DNA of 64,000 nucleotides from Pusillimonas sp. UBA3987 (GCA_002384935.1 DGCD01000020.1:62001-126000), one strand, 5' to 3'. Shown: positions 41,112 through 49,290, counted from the stretch's first letter. The notes: generated from the sequence alone by a model not told the origin. Program-made: numbers and translations.

Positions 41112-41903
41112 ATGTTCAACCTGGAAGGAAAAGTGGCGGTGGTCACGGGCGGCAGTTCCGGCATTGGTCTGGCAACGGTCAGGTTATTGCTTGAACAAGG
41201 CGCCAGCGTTGCATTTTGCGGCCGCAGTGCTGAACGGCTCGAGTCGGTAGCCGCCCAATTGCGCGCAACGCTCCCCCAAAGCCGTTTCATGACACATGTA
41301 TGCGATGTTTTGAACCCTGAAGAGGTTCGCGCGTTTGCGCAGGCAGTGCGTAATCAATTGGGCAAGCCCAGTATGTTGATCAACAACGCAGGTCAGGGGC
41401 GTTTGTCTACCTTTGCCGACACCGATGATCAGGCGTGGGAAGAAGAGCTGCGCTTGAAGTTTTTCTCGGTTATTCACCCGACGCGTACTTTTCTGCCCGA
41501 TCTTGAAACACAGGAAGACGCAGCCGTTGTTTGCGTTAATTCATTGTTGGCAGCACAGCCCGAAGCCCATATGGTGGCGACCTCGGCTGCGCGTGCCGGT
41601 GTCATGAACCTGGTTCGTTCACTTGCCACCGAGTTTGCTCCTAAGGGAATACGCGTAAACGGCATTTTGCTGGGTTTGGTGGATTCAGGCCAATGGCGTC
41701 GCCGTTTTGAGGCACGCGAAGATAAAAACCAGACGTGGGAGCAATGGTCTCTTGAGCTGGCACAGCGTAAACATATTCAACTTGGGCGATTGGGGCGTCC
41801 TGAAGAAGCCGCCCGCGCCATTGTTTTTCTTGCGACGCCATTGTCCTCTTACACAACTGGCTCACATATCGACGTTTCTGGAGGAGTATCCCGCCATGCA
41901 TAA
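41112..41903 (+). CDS. SDR-family protein with Tyr and Lys of the active site replaced
   Basis: A 263-residue SDR-fold protein. The cofactor loop VTGGSSGIGLATVRLL is canonical and NNAG is present as LINNAGQG. In the active-site stretch, Ser is kept (CVNSLLAAQ) but 13 residues later, where the YxxxK motif belongs, the sequence is TSAAR. Downstream spacing to RSLATEFAPKGIRVNGI aligns exactly with normal SDRs, so the Tyr position is Thr and the Lys position is Arg. It may bind nucleotide without standard dehydrogenase chemistry, or use a different mechanism. GAGGAATGA precedes the ATG. Its stop overlaps the thiamine-diphosphate enzyme start by 8 bases. Confidence 0.86.
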   Translation: MFNLEGKVAVVTGGSSGIGLATVRLLLEQGASVAFCGRSAERLESVAAQLRATLPQSRFMTHVCDVLNPEEVRAFAQAVRNQLGKPSMLINNAGQGRLSTFADTDDQAWEEELRLKFFSVIHPTRTFLPDLETQEDAAVVCVNSLLAAQPEAHMVATSAARAGVMNLVRSLATEFAPKGIRVNGILLGLVDSGQWRRRFEAREDKNQTWEQWSLELAQRKHIQLGRLGRPEEAARAIVFLATPLSSYTTGSHIDVSGGVSRHA

Positions 41904-43581
41904 AAAGAATGTTGAAGTAACCGTCGGCTCGGCAATTGCCGCCTTTCTTGAAGAATGCGGGGTCAGAACGGCATTCGGTGTCATTTCCATTCATAACATG
42001 CCTATTCTCGACGCATTTGGCGAGCGTGGCGTGGTCCGCTTTGTTCCCGCGCGCGGTGAGGCGGGTGGAACCAATATGGCTGATTCCTATGCGCGTACCA
42101 CAGGTGAATTAGGCGTTTGCCTGACCAGCACAGGTACGGCAGCCGGCAATGCTGCAGGCGCCATGGTGGAAGCCTTGACAGCCGGCACGCCCATGCTGCA
42201 TATCACCGGACAAATCGAAAGTCAGTATCTCGATCAGGGCCTTTCCTATATTCACGAAGCGCCCGATCAACTGACCATGTTGCACGCGGTATCCAAAGCG
42301 GCGTTCCGTGTTCGCAGCGCGGAAACGGCACTGAGTACCATCAAGCATGCCGTGCAAATTGCCATGACCGCGCCGACAGGGCCGGTTAGTGTTGAAATCC
42401 CCATTGATATTCAAGGTGCGCTCATCAGCATGCCGACCGATCTGCGTCCATTGGAAGTGCCGCTTTACCAGCCGTCGGAAGCATCACTGGATCGCCTGGC
42501 CGAACGCTTGTTGCAAGCAAAGCGTCCGCTGTTGTGGCTGGGTGGCGGGGCGCGACATGCGAGCCAGGCTGTTCAGCGTTTGATGAAGATGGGTTTTGGC
42601 GTTGTGACCAGTACACAGGGCCGTGGCATTGTTCCGGAAAACGACCCGCAATCGCTGGGTGCTTTCAATCTGCACAAGCCCATTGAGGCCTTTTATCAAA
42701 CCTGCGATGCCATGCTTGTGGTGGGTTCCCGCCTGCGCGGTAACGAAACACTGAAGTACCAGTTGAAACTGCCGCGCCCCTTGTACCGGGTGGATGCAGA
42801 TCCGGCCAGCGAAGGGCGTTGCTATGAAACCGACGCGTTTGTGCATGGCGATTCAAGATTGGTTTTGGAAGGTCTGGCTGATAGACTGGAAGGCAAGATG
42901 CAGGTCGAGGCTCAATTCCATGGCGATTTGCAAGCTGCTAAGCGCGCTGCAGCTGACAGTTTGGTTGATGGCCTGGGGCCTTATTCTGCTTTGGTGGAGG
43001 CGTTGCAAGCTGCCGTTGGACAAAACTTCAATTGGGTACGCGACGTTACCGTTTCCAACAGCACCTGGGGTAATCGTTACTTGTACCTGTTTGACCCCAA
43101 GGCCGGTGTTCATGCACTGGGCGGCGGTATTGGCCAGGGGTTGGCGATGGGTATTGGCGCGGCAATCGGCGCGGCTCAGACGCATTCCGGCAAGAAAACA
43201 TACTGCCTGGCCGGAGACGGCGGTTTCATCCTGAATTTGGGTGAACTGGCTACAGCAGTGCAGGAAAAAGCCAATATGGTCATTGTCCTGATGAACGATA
43301 AAGGTTACGGCGTCATCAAGAATATTCAAGACGCGCAGTATGGTGGGCGCAGACATTACGTTGACCTTCATACGCCTGATTACGCCGGCTTGTGCCAGTC
43401 GCTTGGCATTCCACATGCCAAGGTCAGTAACCTGGAGAGCATTGGCGAAGTTTTGCAAACTGCCATCGCAACCGACGGTCCGTTTATGGTGGAGGTCGAT
43501 ATGTTGTCGATCGGTAAATTCAAAACGATTTTTGCCGGGCCCCCGGTGAATCAGCCTGAACCCATGACGATGAACTCATAA
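41896..43581 (+). CDS. thiamine-diphosphate-dependent enzyme (acetolactate synthase-like)
   Basis: A 561-residue protein of the large TPP family. The cofactor-activating Glu is in VPARGEAGGTNMADSYAR near residue 55, the central domain is present (LLWLGGGARHAS), and the TPP/Mg motif runs from LAGDGGFILNLGEL to LMNDKGYG. Such enzymes carry out C-C lyase or decarboxylase reactions on 2-keto acids, acetolactate synthase and benzoylformate decarboxylase being examples. No small regulatory subunit accompanies it, which argues against true branched-chain acetolactate synthase. The ATG at 41896 follows GGAGGAG and overlaps the SDR gene by 8 bases; a longer frame upstream lies within that gene and is rejected. 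Confidence 0.9.
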   Translation: MHKKNVEVTVGSAIAAFLEECGVRTAFGVISIHNMPILDAFGERGVVRFVPARGEAGGTNMADSYARTTGELGVCLTSTGTAAGNAAGAMVEALTAGTPMLHITGQIESQYLDQGLSYIHEAPDQLTMLHAVSKAAFRVRSAETALSTIKHAVQIAMTAPTGPVSVEIPIDIQGALISMPTDLRPLEVPLYQPSEASLDRLAERLLQAKRPLLWLGGGARHASQAVQRLMKMGFGVVTSTQGRGIVPENDPQSLGAFNLHKPIEAFYQTCDAMLVVGSRLRGNETLKYQLKLPRPLYRVDADPASEGRCYETDAFVHGDSRLVLEGLADRLEGKMQVEAQFHGDLQAAKRAAADSLVDGLGPYSALVEALQAAVGQNFNWVRDVTVSNSTWGNRYLYLFDPKAGVHALGGGIGQGLAMGIGAAIGAAQTHSGKKTYCLAGDGGFILNLGELATAVQEKANMVIVLMNDKGYGVIKNIQDAQYGGRRHYVDLHTPDYAGLCQSLGIPHAKVSNLESIGEVLQTAIATDGPFMVEVDMLSIGKFKTIFAGPPVNQPEPMTMNS

Positions 43582-43594
43582 ACAAAGGTAGATA

Positions 43595-44410
43595 ATGACA
43601 GTAGAGAATATCGCTCTGGTTGGGTTTGGTGCCATTGGTCGCTCAGTATTCGATCTGATTGCCGACGATTCCCGTTTGAAGATCAACCGTATCGTGGTGC
43701 CGGCCGAGCATGTTCAGCAGGTGAAAGACAATTTGTCACAGCGCACGGATGCGGCCCAGGTCGTGGTGTCTGACCATATCCCGGATAACGGCCGGCCCGA
43801 CCTGATTGTTGAGTGTGCAGGCCATAGTGCGATTGAAACGCATGTTTTACCGGCTCTGGAGGCAGGAACCCCCTGCATGGTTGTTTCCATCGGTGCATTA
43901 TCGGAGCCTGGCTTGCCGGAAAAACTGGAAGCGGCGGCGCAAGCCGGTGGCACTCAGGTGCAGTTGCTGTCAGGCGCCATCGGTGGTATCGACGCTTTGG
44001 CGGCGGCACGTGTTGCCGGGTTGGACGATGTTACTTATGTTGGCCGCAAGCCGCCCCTGGGATGGTTGGGCACCCCGGCAGAAGAAAAGCTTGATCTTCA
44101 TAACCTGAAAGAGAAAGCCATTTTTTTCGAAGGCTCGGCTCGCGATGCTGCTCGTCTTTTTCCAAAAAATGCCAATGTGGCGGCCACATTGTCGTTGGCC
44201 GGAGTCGGTCTGGATAAAACCACAGTCAAACTTTATGCCGACCCAACCGTATCAGAGAATATTCACTACTACGAAGCGCAGGGTGCATTCGGCTTTATGG
44301 GTGTAACCCTGAAAGGCAAGCCGCTGGCCAGTAACCCGAAGACATCCGCATTAACTGTTTATAGCGTTGTGCGTGCGCTGAAGAACCGCGTTCAACCCGT
44401 CGTTGTCTGA
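43595..44410 (+). CDS. aspartate dehydrogenase-like protein (NadX family)
   Basis: A 271-residue Rossmann protein of the COG1712 family. NAD binding is LVGFGAIGRSVFDLI at the N-terminus; family segments are LSGAIGGIDALAAAR near residue 130, RKPPLGWLGTPAE, NANVAATLSLAGVGLD and DPTVSENIHYYEAQGAFG, the region where I recall the catalytic His of aspartate dehydrogenases. Members interconvert L-aspartate and iminoaspartate/oxaloacetate with ammonia and NAD(P)H. No nadA is adjacent, so NAD synthesis is an unlikely role here. Position between TPP enzyme and aldehyde dehydrogenase suggests a step on an amino- or imino-acid intermediate of catabolism (inference). It starts 13 bases after the TPP gene. 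Confidence 0.87.
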   Translation: MTVENIALVGFGAIGRSVFDLIADDSRLKINRIVVPAEHVQQVKDNLSQRTDAAQVVVSDHIPDNGRPDLIVECAGHSAIETHVLPALEAGTPCMVVSIGALSEPGLPEKLEAAAQAGGTQVQLLSGAIGGIDALAAARVAGLDDVTYVGRKPPLGWLGTPAEEKLDLHNLKEKAIFFEGSARDAARLFPKNANVAATLSLAGVGLDKTTVKLYADPTVSENIHYYEAQGAFGFMGVTLKGKPLASNPKTSALTVYSVVRALKNRVQPVVV

Positions 44411-44464
44411 ATCGCCTGCTGAGCGAACAGAACGAATGCGCTTGATTGCATGAAAGGATAAGTA

Positions 44465-45940
44465 ATGAGCAATGAACTACTGCCGATTTGTATTGCCGGA
44501 CAATGGCGTTTGGGCCAGGGTCCCGAGTACACCACGTATTACCCTGCTACGGGGGAGGCCGTTGCATCATTGAATGCAGCCGGCTCGCAAGACGTTGAAG
44601 ACGCGATACAAGGCGCCCAGAAAGCGTTTGAAGAGAGTGGCTGGCCGCAACGCAAGCCGCATGAGCGTGCTGCCGTGCTGTATCGCATTGCTGAACAGAT
44701 TCGTCGCGAGGCGGAGGAGTTGGCGCAACTGCAACGCCTGGATAACGGTAAACCTATCAATGAAACCCGGGCACTGGTAGCCAGTGCGGCCGCTACATTC
44801 CAGTTTTTTGCTTCAGCATGCGAGACGCTCGAAGAAACTTTAACGCCATCGCGCGGTGATTATTTGACACTCAGCATTTACGAGCCCATGGGGGTTATTG
44901 CGGCAATTACACCCTGGAATTCGCCCGTTGCCAGTGAGGCGCAGAAAATTGCGCCTGCTTTGGCGGGTGGCAATGCGGTTGTCGTTAAACCTGCTGAAAT
45001 TACGCCTTTGCTGGCACTTGAGTTGGCGCGCATTTGCGAAGAAGCCGGCTTGCCTAAAGGGTTGATCAGTGTCCTGCCCGGCAAAGGCTCTGTCATTGGT
45101 GACTTGATTACACGTCATCCTTTGGTGCGCCGGGTTTCGTTCACCGGCGGTACGTCGGTGGGTCGGCATATTGCCGGTATTGCCGCCGATAAGTTCATGC
45201 CCGCCTCGCTGGAACTGGGTGGCAAGTCGCCCACCATGGTGCTTGAGGATGCCGACCTTGATCACGCCGTTTCTGGAGTTTTGTACGGCATTTTCAGTTC
45301 TTCCGGCGAGTCGTGCATAGCAGGCTCGCGCCTGTTCGTGGCCGAATCGCTTTACGACACATTCATGGAGCGTCTGGTCAAAGGTGCAGAACAGTTGCGT
45401 GTCGGCGATCCTTCCAGTGAGCAAACCCAAATGGGACCACTCATTAGTGAAAGCCACCGCGCTTCGATTGAGCGTTATGTGCAAAAAGGGCTGGATGAAG
45501 GGGGGCGTTTACTCACTGGCGGGAAGCGCCCGGCAGGTGAACTGTACGACAAGGGCAGTTATTACCTGCCTACCATTATCGATGGATTGGATAACAATGC
45601 CACGATTTGCCAGGAAGAGATCTTCGGTCCGGTATTGGTCGCCATGCCATTTAAAAACCTGGATGACCTGATCGAGCAGGCTAACGACAGCGTGTATGCG
45701 CTGGCCGCCGGGATATGGACCAAAGATTACAAGAAGGCCTGGAATTTGGCGCGTGCGGTTAAAGCCGGTAACGTGTGGATCAACACTTACAAACTGTTTT
45801 CTATTGCCACGCCTTTTGGCGGCTGGCGCGATAGCGGCCTGGGCCGTGAAAAAGGGCGTCAGGGTATTCTGCAGTATATGGAACAGAAAAGTATTTACCT
45901 TGGCACGAATGACAGCCCCATGCCGTGGGCCGGCCTGTAA
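44465..45940 (+). CDS. NAD(P)-dependent aldehyde dehydrogenase
   Basis: A 491-residue ALDH. Catalytic elements are intact: the Asn/cofactor stretch ITPWNSPV near residue 150, VVKPAEITPL, FTGGTSVGRHIAG, the general base Glu in LELGGKSP and the nucleophile Cys in SGESCIAGSR, plus EEIFGPVL. It resembles betaine-aldehyde / hydroxymuconic- or aminomuconic-semialdehyde dehydrogenase types, which would suit oxidation of a ring-cleavage semialdehyde; the exact class cannot be fixed by eye. AAAGGATAAGTA precedes the ATG. It is 54 bases after the NadX-like gene and 15 before the VOC gene. Confidence 0.92.
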   Translation: MSNELLPICIAGQWRLGQGPEYTTYYPATGEAVASLNAAGSQDVEDAIQGAQKAFEESGWPQRKPHERAAVLYRIAEQIRREAEELAQLQRLDNGKPINETRALVASAAATFQFFASACETLEETLTPSRGDYLTLSIYEPMGVIAAITPWNSPVASEAQKIAPALAGGNAVVVKPAEITPLLALELARICEEAGLPKGLISVLPGKGSVIGDLITRHPLVRRVSFTGGTSVGRHIAGIAADKFMPASLELGGKSPTMVLEDADLDHAVSGVLYGIFSSSGESCIAGSRLFVAESLYDTFMERLVKGAEQLRVGDPSSEQTQMGPLISESHRASIERYVQKGLDEGGRLLTGGKRPAGELYDKGSYYLPTIIDGLDNNATICQEEIFGPVLVAMPFKNLDDLIEQANDSVYALAAGIWTKDYKKAWNLARAVKAGNVWINTYKLFSIATPFGGWRDSGLGREKGRQGILQYMEQKSIYLGTNDSPMPWAGL

Positions 45941-45955
45941 GCTAAAGGAGTCATG

Positions 45956-46915
45956 ATGAAAGTAATGGGTATCGACGAAATCACCTATGGTGCGAACGAT
46001 TTCGACACCTGCAGGAAGTTTTTCAGTGATTGGGGCCTGACGTTAACGAACGAATCCGTTTCAGAACTTGTCTTTTCTTCTTTGAATGGTTGTCGTGTGA
46101 ATGTGGTGCGCGAAGACGATCCGGCGTATCCAGCTCCCATCGAGCAAGGGCCAACCTTGCGCGAAGTGGTCTGGGGGGTGTCATCCGACGATGTCATCAC
46201 TGAATTTGCGCAGCGCCTTGCGTCTGTTGCGGGCTATAAGCACAACAACGGACGTGTTTCCTGTATTGACCCGAACGGCCTCTTGGTCAGTTTTCAACTG
46301 ACGCAGAAAAAAGAGGTGGAAGTCGAATGCGGCGAGTCGAATACCTGGAACAGCAAGCCCCGACGCAATGCGCCCAGTCCCATTTATGAACAGGCACAGC
46401 CCATTGAGGTTGGTCACGTTGTGTTTTTTGTGAAAGACCTGGCGGCAGTGGAAACGTTTTATGTGGAAAATTTCGGGTTTGTGCCGTCTGATCGCTATCC
46501 GGAGCGCGGTGTATTTCTTCGCTGCGACCCGGACGGCGGCCACCACGATTTGTTTTTGCTGCAAACACCGGATAAAAAGGTGGGCTTGAATCACGTTGCT
46601 TTCGCGGTACGCGATATTCATGAAGTGTTCGGTGGTGGTTTGCATTTCGATCGCTGTGGCTGGAAAACCCAGTTGGGCCCAGGTCGTCACCCGATTTCTT
46701 CCGCGTATTTCTGGTATTTCGTGAATCCCGCCGGTGGATTGATTGAATACTATGCCGACGAAGATCAGTTGGATGAAAACTGGGTTCCTCGCGAGTTCGA
46801 GCCCGCACCAACGCGTTTCGCTGAGTGGGCGGTAGATGGCGGGTTGGATGGCCACACCCGACGCCAAAAGAACGTGGGTGCGCCGGAAGGAAAGTTTCTG
46901 ACTGACAAGAAGTAA
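45956..46915 (+). CDS. VOC-superfamily extradiol dioxygenase-like protein
   Basis: A 319-residue protein with two vicinal-oxygen-chelate domains, the layout of type I extradiol dioxygenases. In the C-terminal domain the metal triad is present: His in EVGHVVFFV, His in GLNHVAFAV and Glu in GGLIEYYADEDQ. In the N-terminal domain the matching positions are Glu (IDEITYG), Glu (LREVVWGV) and Ser, so it cannot bind metal, as is usual for this class. Ring cleavage of a catechol-like intermediate is a reasonable guess. Two tandem ATGs occur; the second (45956) has better spacing from AAAGGAG. It is the last gene of the array, with a terminator 31 bases beyond. Confidence 0.86.
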   Translation: MKVMGIDEITYGANDFDTCRKFFSDWGLTLTNESVSELVFSSLNGCRVNVVREDDPAYPAPIEQGPTLREVVWGVSSDDVITEFAQRLASVAGYKHNNGRVSCIDPNGLLVSFQLTQKKEVEVECGESNTWNSKPRRNAPSPIYEQAQPIEVGHVVFFVKDLAAVETFYVENFGFVPSDRYPERGVFLRCDPDGGHHDLFLLQTPDKKVGLNHVAFAVRDIHEVFGGGLHFDRCGWKTQLGPGRHPISSAYFWYFVNPAGGLIEYYADEDQLDENWVPREFEPAPTRFAEWAVDGGLDGHTRRQKNVGAPEGKFLTDKK

Positions 46916-46946
46916 TAGCCCGGTATCGTGCGATGTACGACACGGC

Positions 46947-46990
46947 GCCCCGCAAACGGAATGTAAGTTCCGCTTGCGGGGCGTTTTTTC
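46947..46990 (+). terminator. rho-independent terminator after the catabolic array
   Basis: Fifteen-position stem with one mismatch (arms 46947-46961 and 46068-like partner at 46968-46982, GCCCCGCAA... / ...TTGCGGGGC), loop TGTAAG, followed by a run of six T. Strong on the plus strand; it ends the 12-gene array that begins at 35325. Confidence 0.9.
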
Positions 46991-47042
46991 TTCTGTGCAA
47001 GTTCGTTGAACTTTCGTGCCTTATGTGTGTGCGACAAGGCGC

Positions 47043-47076
47043 AAAAAAACCGGGTGTGCCTTCACATACCCGGTTT
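47043..47076 (-). terminator. rho-independent terminator of porin gene
   Basis: Hairpin with arms 47047-47058 and 47065-47076 (AAACCGGGTGTG / CATACCCGGTTT, one G-U pair) and a six-base loop. On the minus strand the stem is followed by a run of seven T (47049-47043), so it terminates transcription coming from the porin. Confidence 0.85.
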
Positions 47077-47140
47077 AAACTCAAATCTACGTATTGCATT
47101 TCTGCGCCAGCGTAGAAGGTGCTGCTAACGACTTCAGATA

Positions 47141-47171
47141 AACAGACCGGGTTTGAAAAGCCCGGTCTGTT
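47141..47171 (-). terminator. second hairpin downstream of porin
   Basis: Perfect 11-bp stem AACAGACCGGG / CCCGGTCTGTT with a nine-base loop, 18 bases past the porin stop on the minus strand. The following T tract is weak (TTTATCT), so it may protect the 3' end or assist the stronger terminator at 47043-47076. Confidence 0.6.
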
Positions 47172-47188
47172 GTAGCATCATGCTTCGA

Positions 47189-48361
47189 TTAGAAGTCGTG
47201 ACGCAAACCCGCCATGACAGCGGTCTGGCTTTGACCAGGGTTTGGATTAATACCAGCCGTGCCGCTGCTAGCTGCCAAATTGGTTGCATCGTCGTTGTCC
47301 ATGTAGGCAGCAGATGCATAAACGGATGTGCGCTTGGACAAATTGTATTTCACGCGAGCAACGTAATACCAAACTTTCTGGCTGCCGGCTGTCGCGTTCT
47401 TGTAGCGAACATAGTTTACAGTGCCGTCCAGTGTAACTGCCGGTGTAATACCGTAAGCTGCACCCAGGGACCACAAGTCGGAGCGGTCACCCAGCCCACC
47501 GCCGACGCCGAAAATGCCGTCGTTCTTGCGGTTCAGATAGGTCAGCGCTACTTTCAGGCTGTCCCACTTGACATAGGCGTTAGCCAAGACACGACGGTCT
47601 TTGTCGTCGCTACCCAGGCCGTAGAAATTGCCACCGGCGGGATCGTTACCTGTGATAACGTCATAAGCAGCGTTTACGCCCCAGCCCGCAGTGTTGTAGC
47701 CGGCCATGAACGAGTAGGCACCGCAGGCGCTGTTGTCGCTGTAATCAACGCTACAGTTGGTGCCGCTAGGCGTGCCACGTGTGCCCGTTGCGGGTGGCAC
47801 TGCAGGAGGACCACCCGCATTTACGTTGTCACGACCACGGGCCCATGCGGCACCGAAGGTGAAGCTGTCAAAATTGCCGCGATAGGTAATGGCGTTGTCC
47901 ATGCGGGCGTTCGGGATGTAAGAGTCGATTGCGGCAAGACCGTTAGCGTGCGGACCCATGATGTCACCGCGGATATTGGCCCAGAACAGCATGTTGTATT
48001 GACGACCGAACGCCAGTTGACCCCAGTCACCCTTCAGGCCGACCCATGCCTGGCGACCAAACAAACGACCACCCTGACCGGATGTACCAGTGCCGGGATT
48101 GAAGCCGGACTCTAGAGTAAAGACGGCGCTCAGGTTGTCGGAGAGTTTTTCCGTACCACGCAGGCCCCAGCGTGAGGGCCAGTTGGAAGTGAGGTTATTA
48201 AAGTGAACCGAACTGCTGCTGCCACCACTGCCATCGGCGATATTGTTGGCATATTCAATCGCGGTGTCGATGGTACCGTATAGGGTAACGCTGGTTCCCT
48301 GGGCGGATGCCAGCATCGGGAACGAAAGGGCCAGGCCCACTGTAAGTGCTTTTAACTTCAT
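47189..48361 (-). CDS. Gram-negative trimeric porin (Bordetella/Burkholderia type)
   Basis: A 390-residue outer-membrane beta-barrel. Residues 1-20 form a signal peptide ending ASA-QG; the mature protein starts SSVTLYG-like TSVTLYGTIDTAIEY, the hallmark of this porin family, and ends in Phe (AGLRHDF), the outer-membrane C-terminal signal. RWGLRGTEKLSDNLSAVFTLESGF and GRQAWVGLKGDWGQLAFGRQYN are the conserved early strands. One predicted loop (residues about 178-212) is Pro/Gly/Thr-rich and contains two Cys 12 residues apart, which could form a disulfide. It is a general diffusion pore; position next to a catabolic cluster may be incidental. Confidence 0.94.
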   Translation of the reverse strand: MKLKALTVGLALSFPMLASAQGTSVTLYGTIDTAIEYANNIADGSGGSSSSVHFNNLTSNWPSRWGLRGTEKLSDNLSAVFTLESGFNPGTGTSGQGGRLFGRQAWVGLKGDWGQLAFGRQYNMLFWANIRGDIMGPHANGLAAIDSYIPNARMDNAITYRGNFDSFTFGAAWARGRDNVNAGGPPAVPPATGTRGTPSGTNCSVDYSDNSACGAYSFMAGYNTAGWGVNAAYDVITGNDPAGGNFYGLGSDDKDRRVLANAYVKWDSLKVALTYLNRKNDGIFGVGGGLGDRSDLWSLGAAYGITPAVTLDGTVNYVRYKNATAGSQKVWYYVARVKYNLSKRTSVYASAAYMDNDDATNLAASSGTAGINPNPGQSQTAVMAGLRHDF

Positions 48362-48793
48362 TGGTTAGTTCTCCAACGTTGATGAAAATTATGCCGTTTG
48401 GCGGCACTGTTTTAGTAATGCAACCAACTGCGTCACTTTACTACTAACTGTAAATTCGTTGCACCAGGAAACTCGGTTAACTGCGCTGCAAGGTATTCAG
48501 TTGGTGTGGCCAGTTTGGCACATTCCCACTGTTTTGCCCTACGTTGTTTTTCGTACGTAATTGCTTGATAACTGTACGTTTCCTGAGCGTTGAAGTGAGT
48601 GTAAAGAGGGTGTCATACGAGCACGATACGGGTTAACCCTTCGTTAGGCCGATGTGTATGAAAAAAACAACGTAATTATGACGATTTGATGAAGGCGCCA
48701 AGAAAAGTGTGGTTTTAAAGCTGCAGTTCTAAGCGTGTTGAATGTTGTAAAAATATGACGCTTCCAAACCACACAGGCATGTAGAGGACCGGG
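48362..48793. other. non-coding region between porin and dsbB
   Basis: A 432-base stretch upstream of the porin start and downstream of dsbB, both minus strand. It should contain the porin promoter and 5' leader. I find no supported gene, no RNA gene and no clear terminator in it. Confidence 0.6.
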
Positions 48794-49270
48794 TTAGCGC
48801 CGGCGGATCAGCACCGCAACGCTTAAAAAGGCCAGGATTGCGAAAAGGCCCATGCTCCAAAGCGCATATTCGAGACCCATCAGGTTGATTCGGGCATCCA
48901 TGCAGGTCGCGTAAATGCCGAACAGCCATGGCAGGTTGGCGTCCAGGCCCGAAGCAACCATAAAACGGTCGGCAAAGGTTTGAGCACAGGAGAACATATG
49001 TGCCGCAACGGAGTATTGGTACCAGGCGGCCGTCACGCCCAATAAGCTGAGGATCAACGCGACGCCGGCCGCAATGCGATGACCCAGGCCGGGGCGCAAA
49101 ATCAGCACGCCAACCCAGCACGCAAGCGCAATGACTATATATATAAGACGTTGCAGCACACACCATGCACATGGCTGCATGCCGAATACATGTTGTGACA
49201 CCAGAGCGACGCCCACAGCACCGATGCATACGAAAGCGATGGCGTGAAGCAGTTTGGTTGTAGTCTTCAT
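48794..49270 (-). CDS. dsbB: disulfide bond formation protein B
   Basis: A 158-residue inner-membrane protein with four helices. It reoxidises DsbA and passes electrons to quinones. The first Cys pair is in QPCAWCVLQR near residue 34, and the second periplasmic loop has Cys in FSCAQTF and in YATCMDARI, giving the two redox pairs required. Length is slightly short of E. coli DsbB (176) but normal for Betaproteobacteria. It lies 20 bases after the glnD stop and is probably the third gene of map-glnD-dsbB on the minus strand. Confidence 0.92.
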   Translation of the reverse strand: MKTTTKLLHAIAFVCIGAVGVALVSQHVFGMQPCAWCVLQRLIYIVIALACWVGVLILRPGLGHRIAAGVALILSLLGVTAAWYQYSVAAHMFSCAQTFADRFMVASGLDANLPWLFGIYATCMDARINLMGLEYALWSMGLFAILAFLSVAVLIRRR

Positions 49271-49290
49271 GGGTGGTGGGTCAGTGCGGG

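Noticed and set aside
40478..41290. Open frame of about 270 codons on the minus strand opposite the IclR and second SDR genes
   Set aside because: It spans two well-supported genes on the other strand and its translation is Trp/Pro/Arg-rich without recognisable motifs.
41707..41895. N-terminal extension of the TPP enzyme upstream of 41896
   Set aside because: It lies inside the second SDR gene, lacks a ribosome site, and the protein from 41896 already begins at the family N-terminus with GGAGGAG in front.
47153..48115. Open frame of about 320 codons on the plus strand opposite the porin
   Set aside because: The minus-strand porin has a signal peptide, family motifs and terminal Phe. The plus-strand frame has low-complexity Val/Thr/Cys-rich sequence, no ribosome site and overlaps the porin's downstream hairpin.
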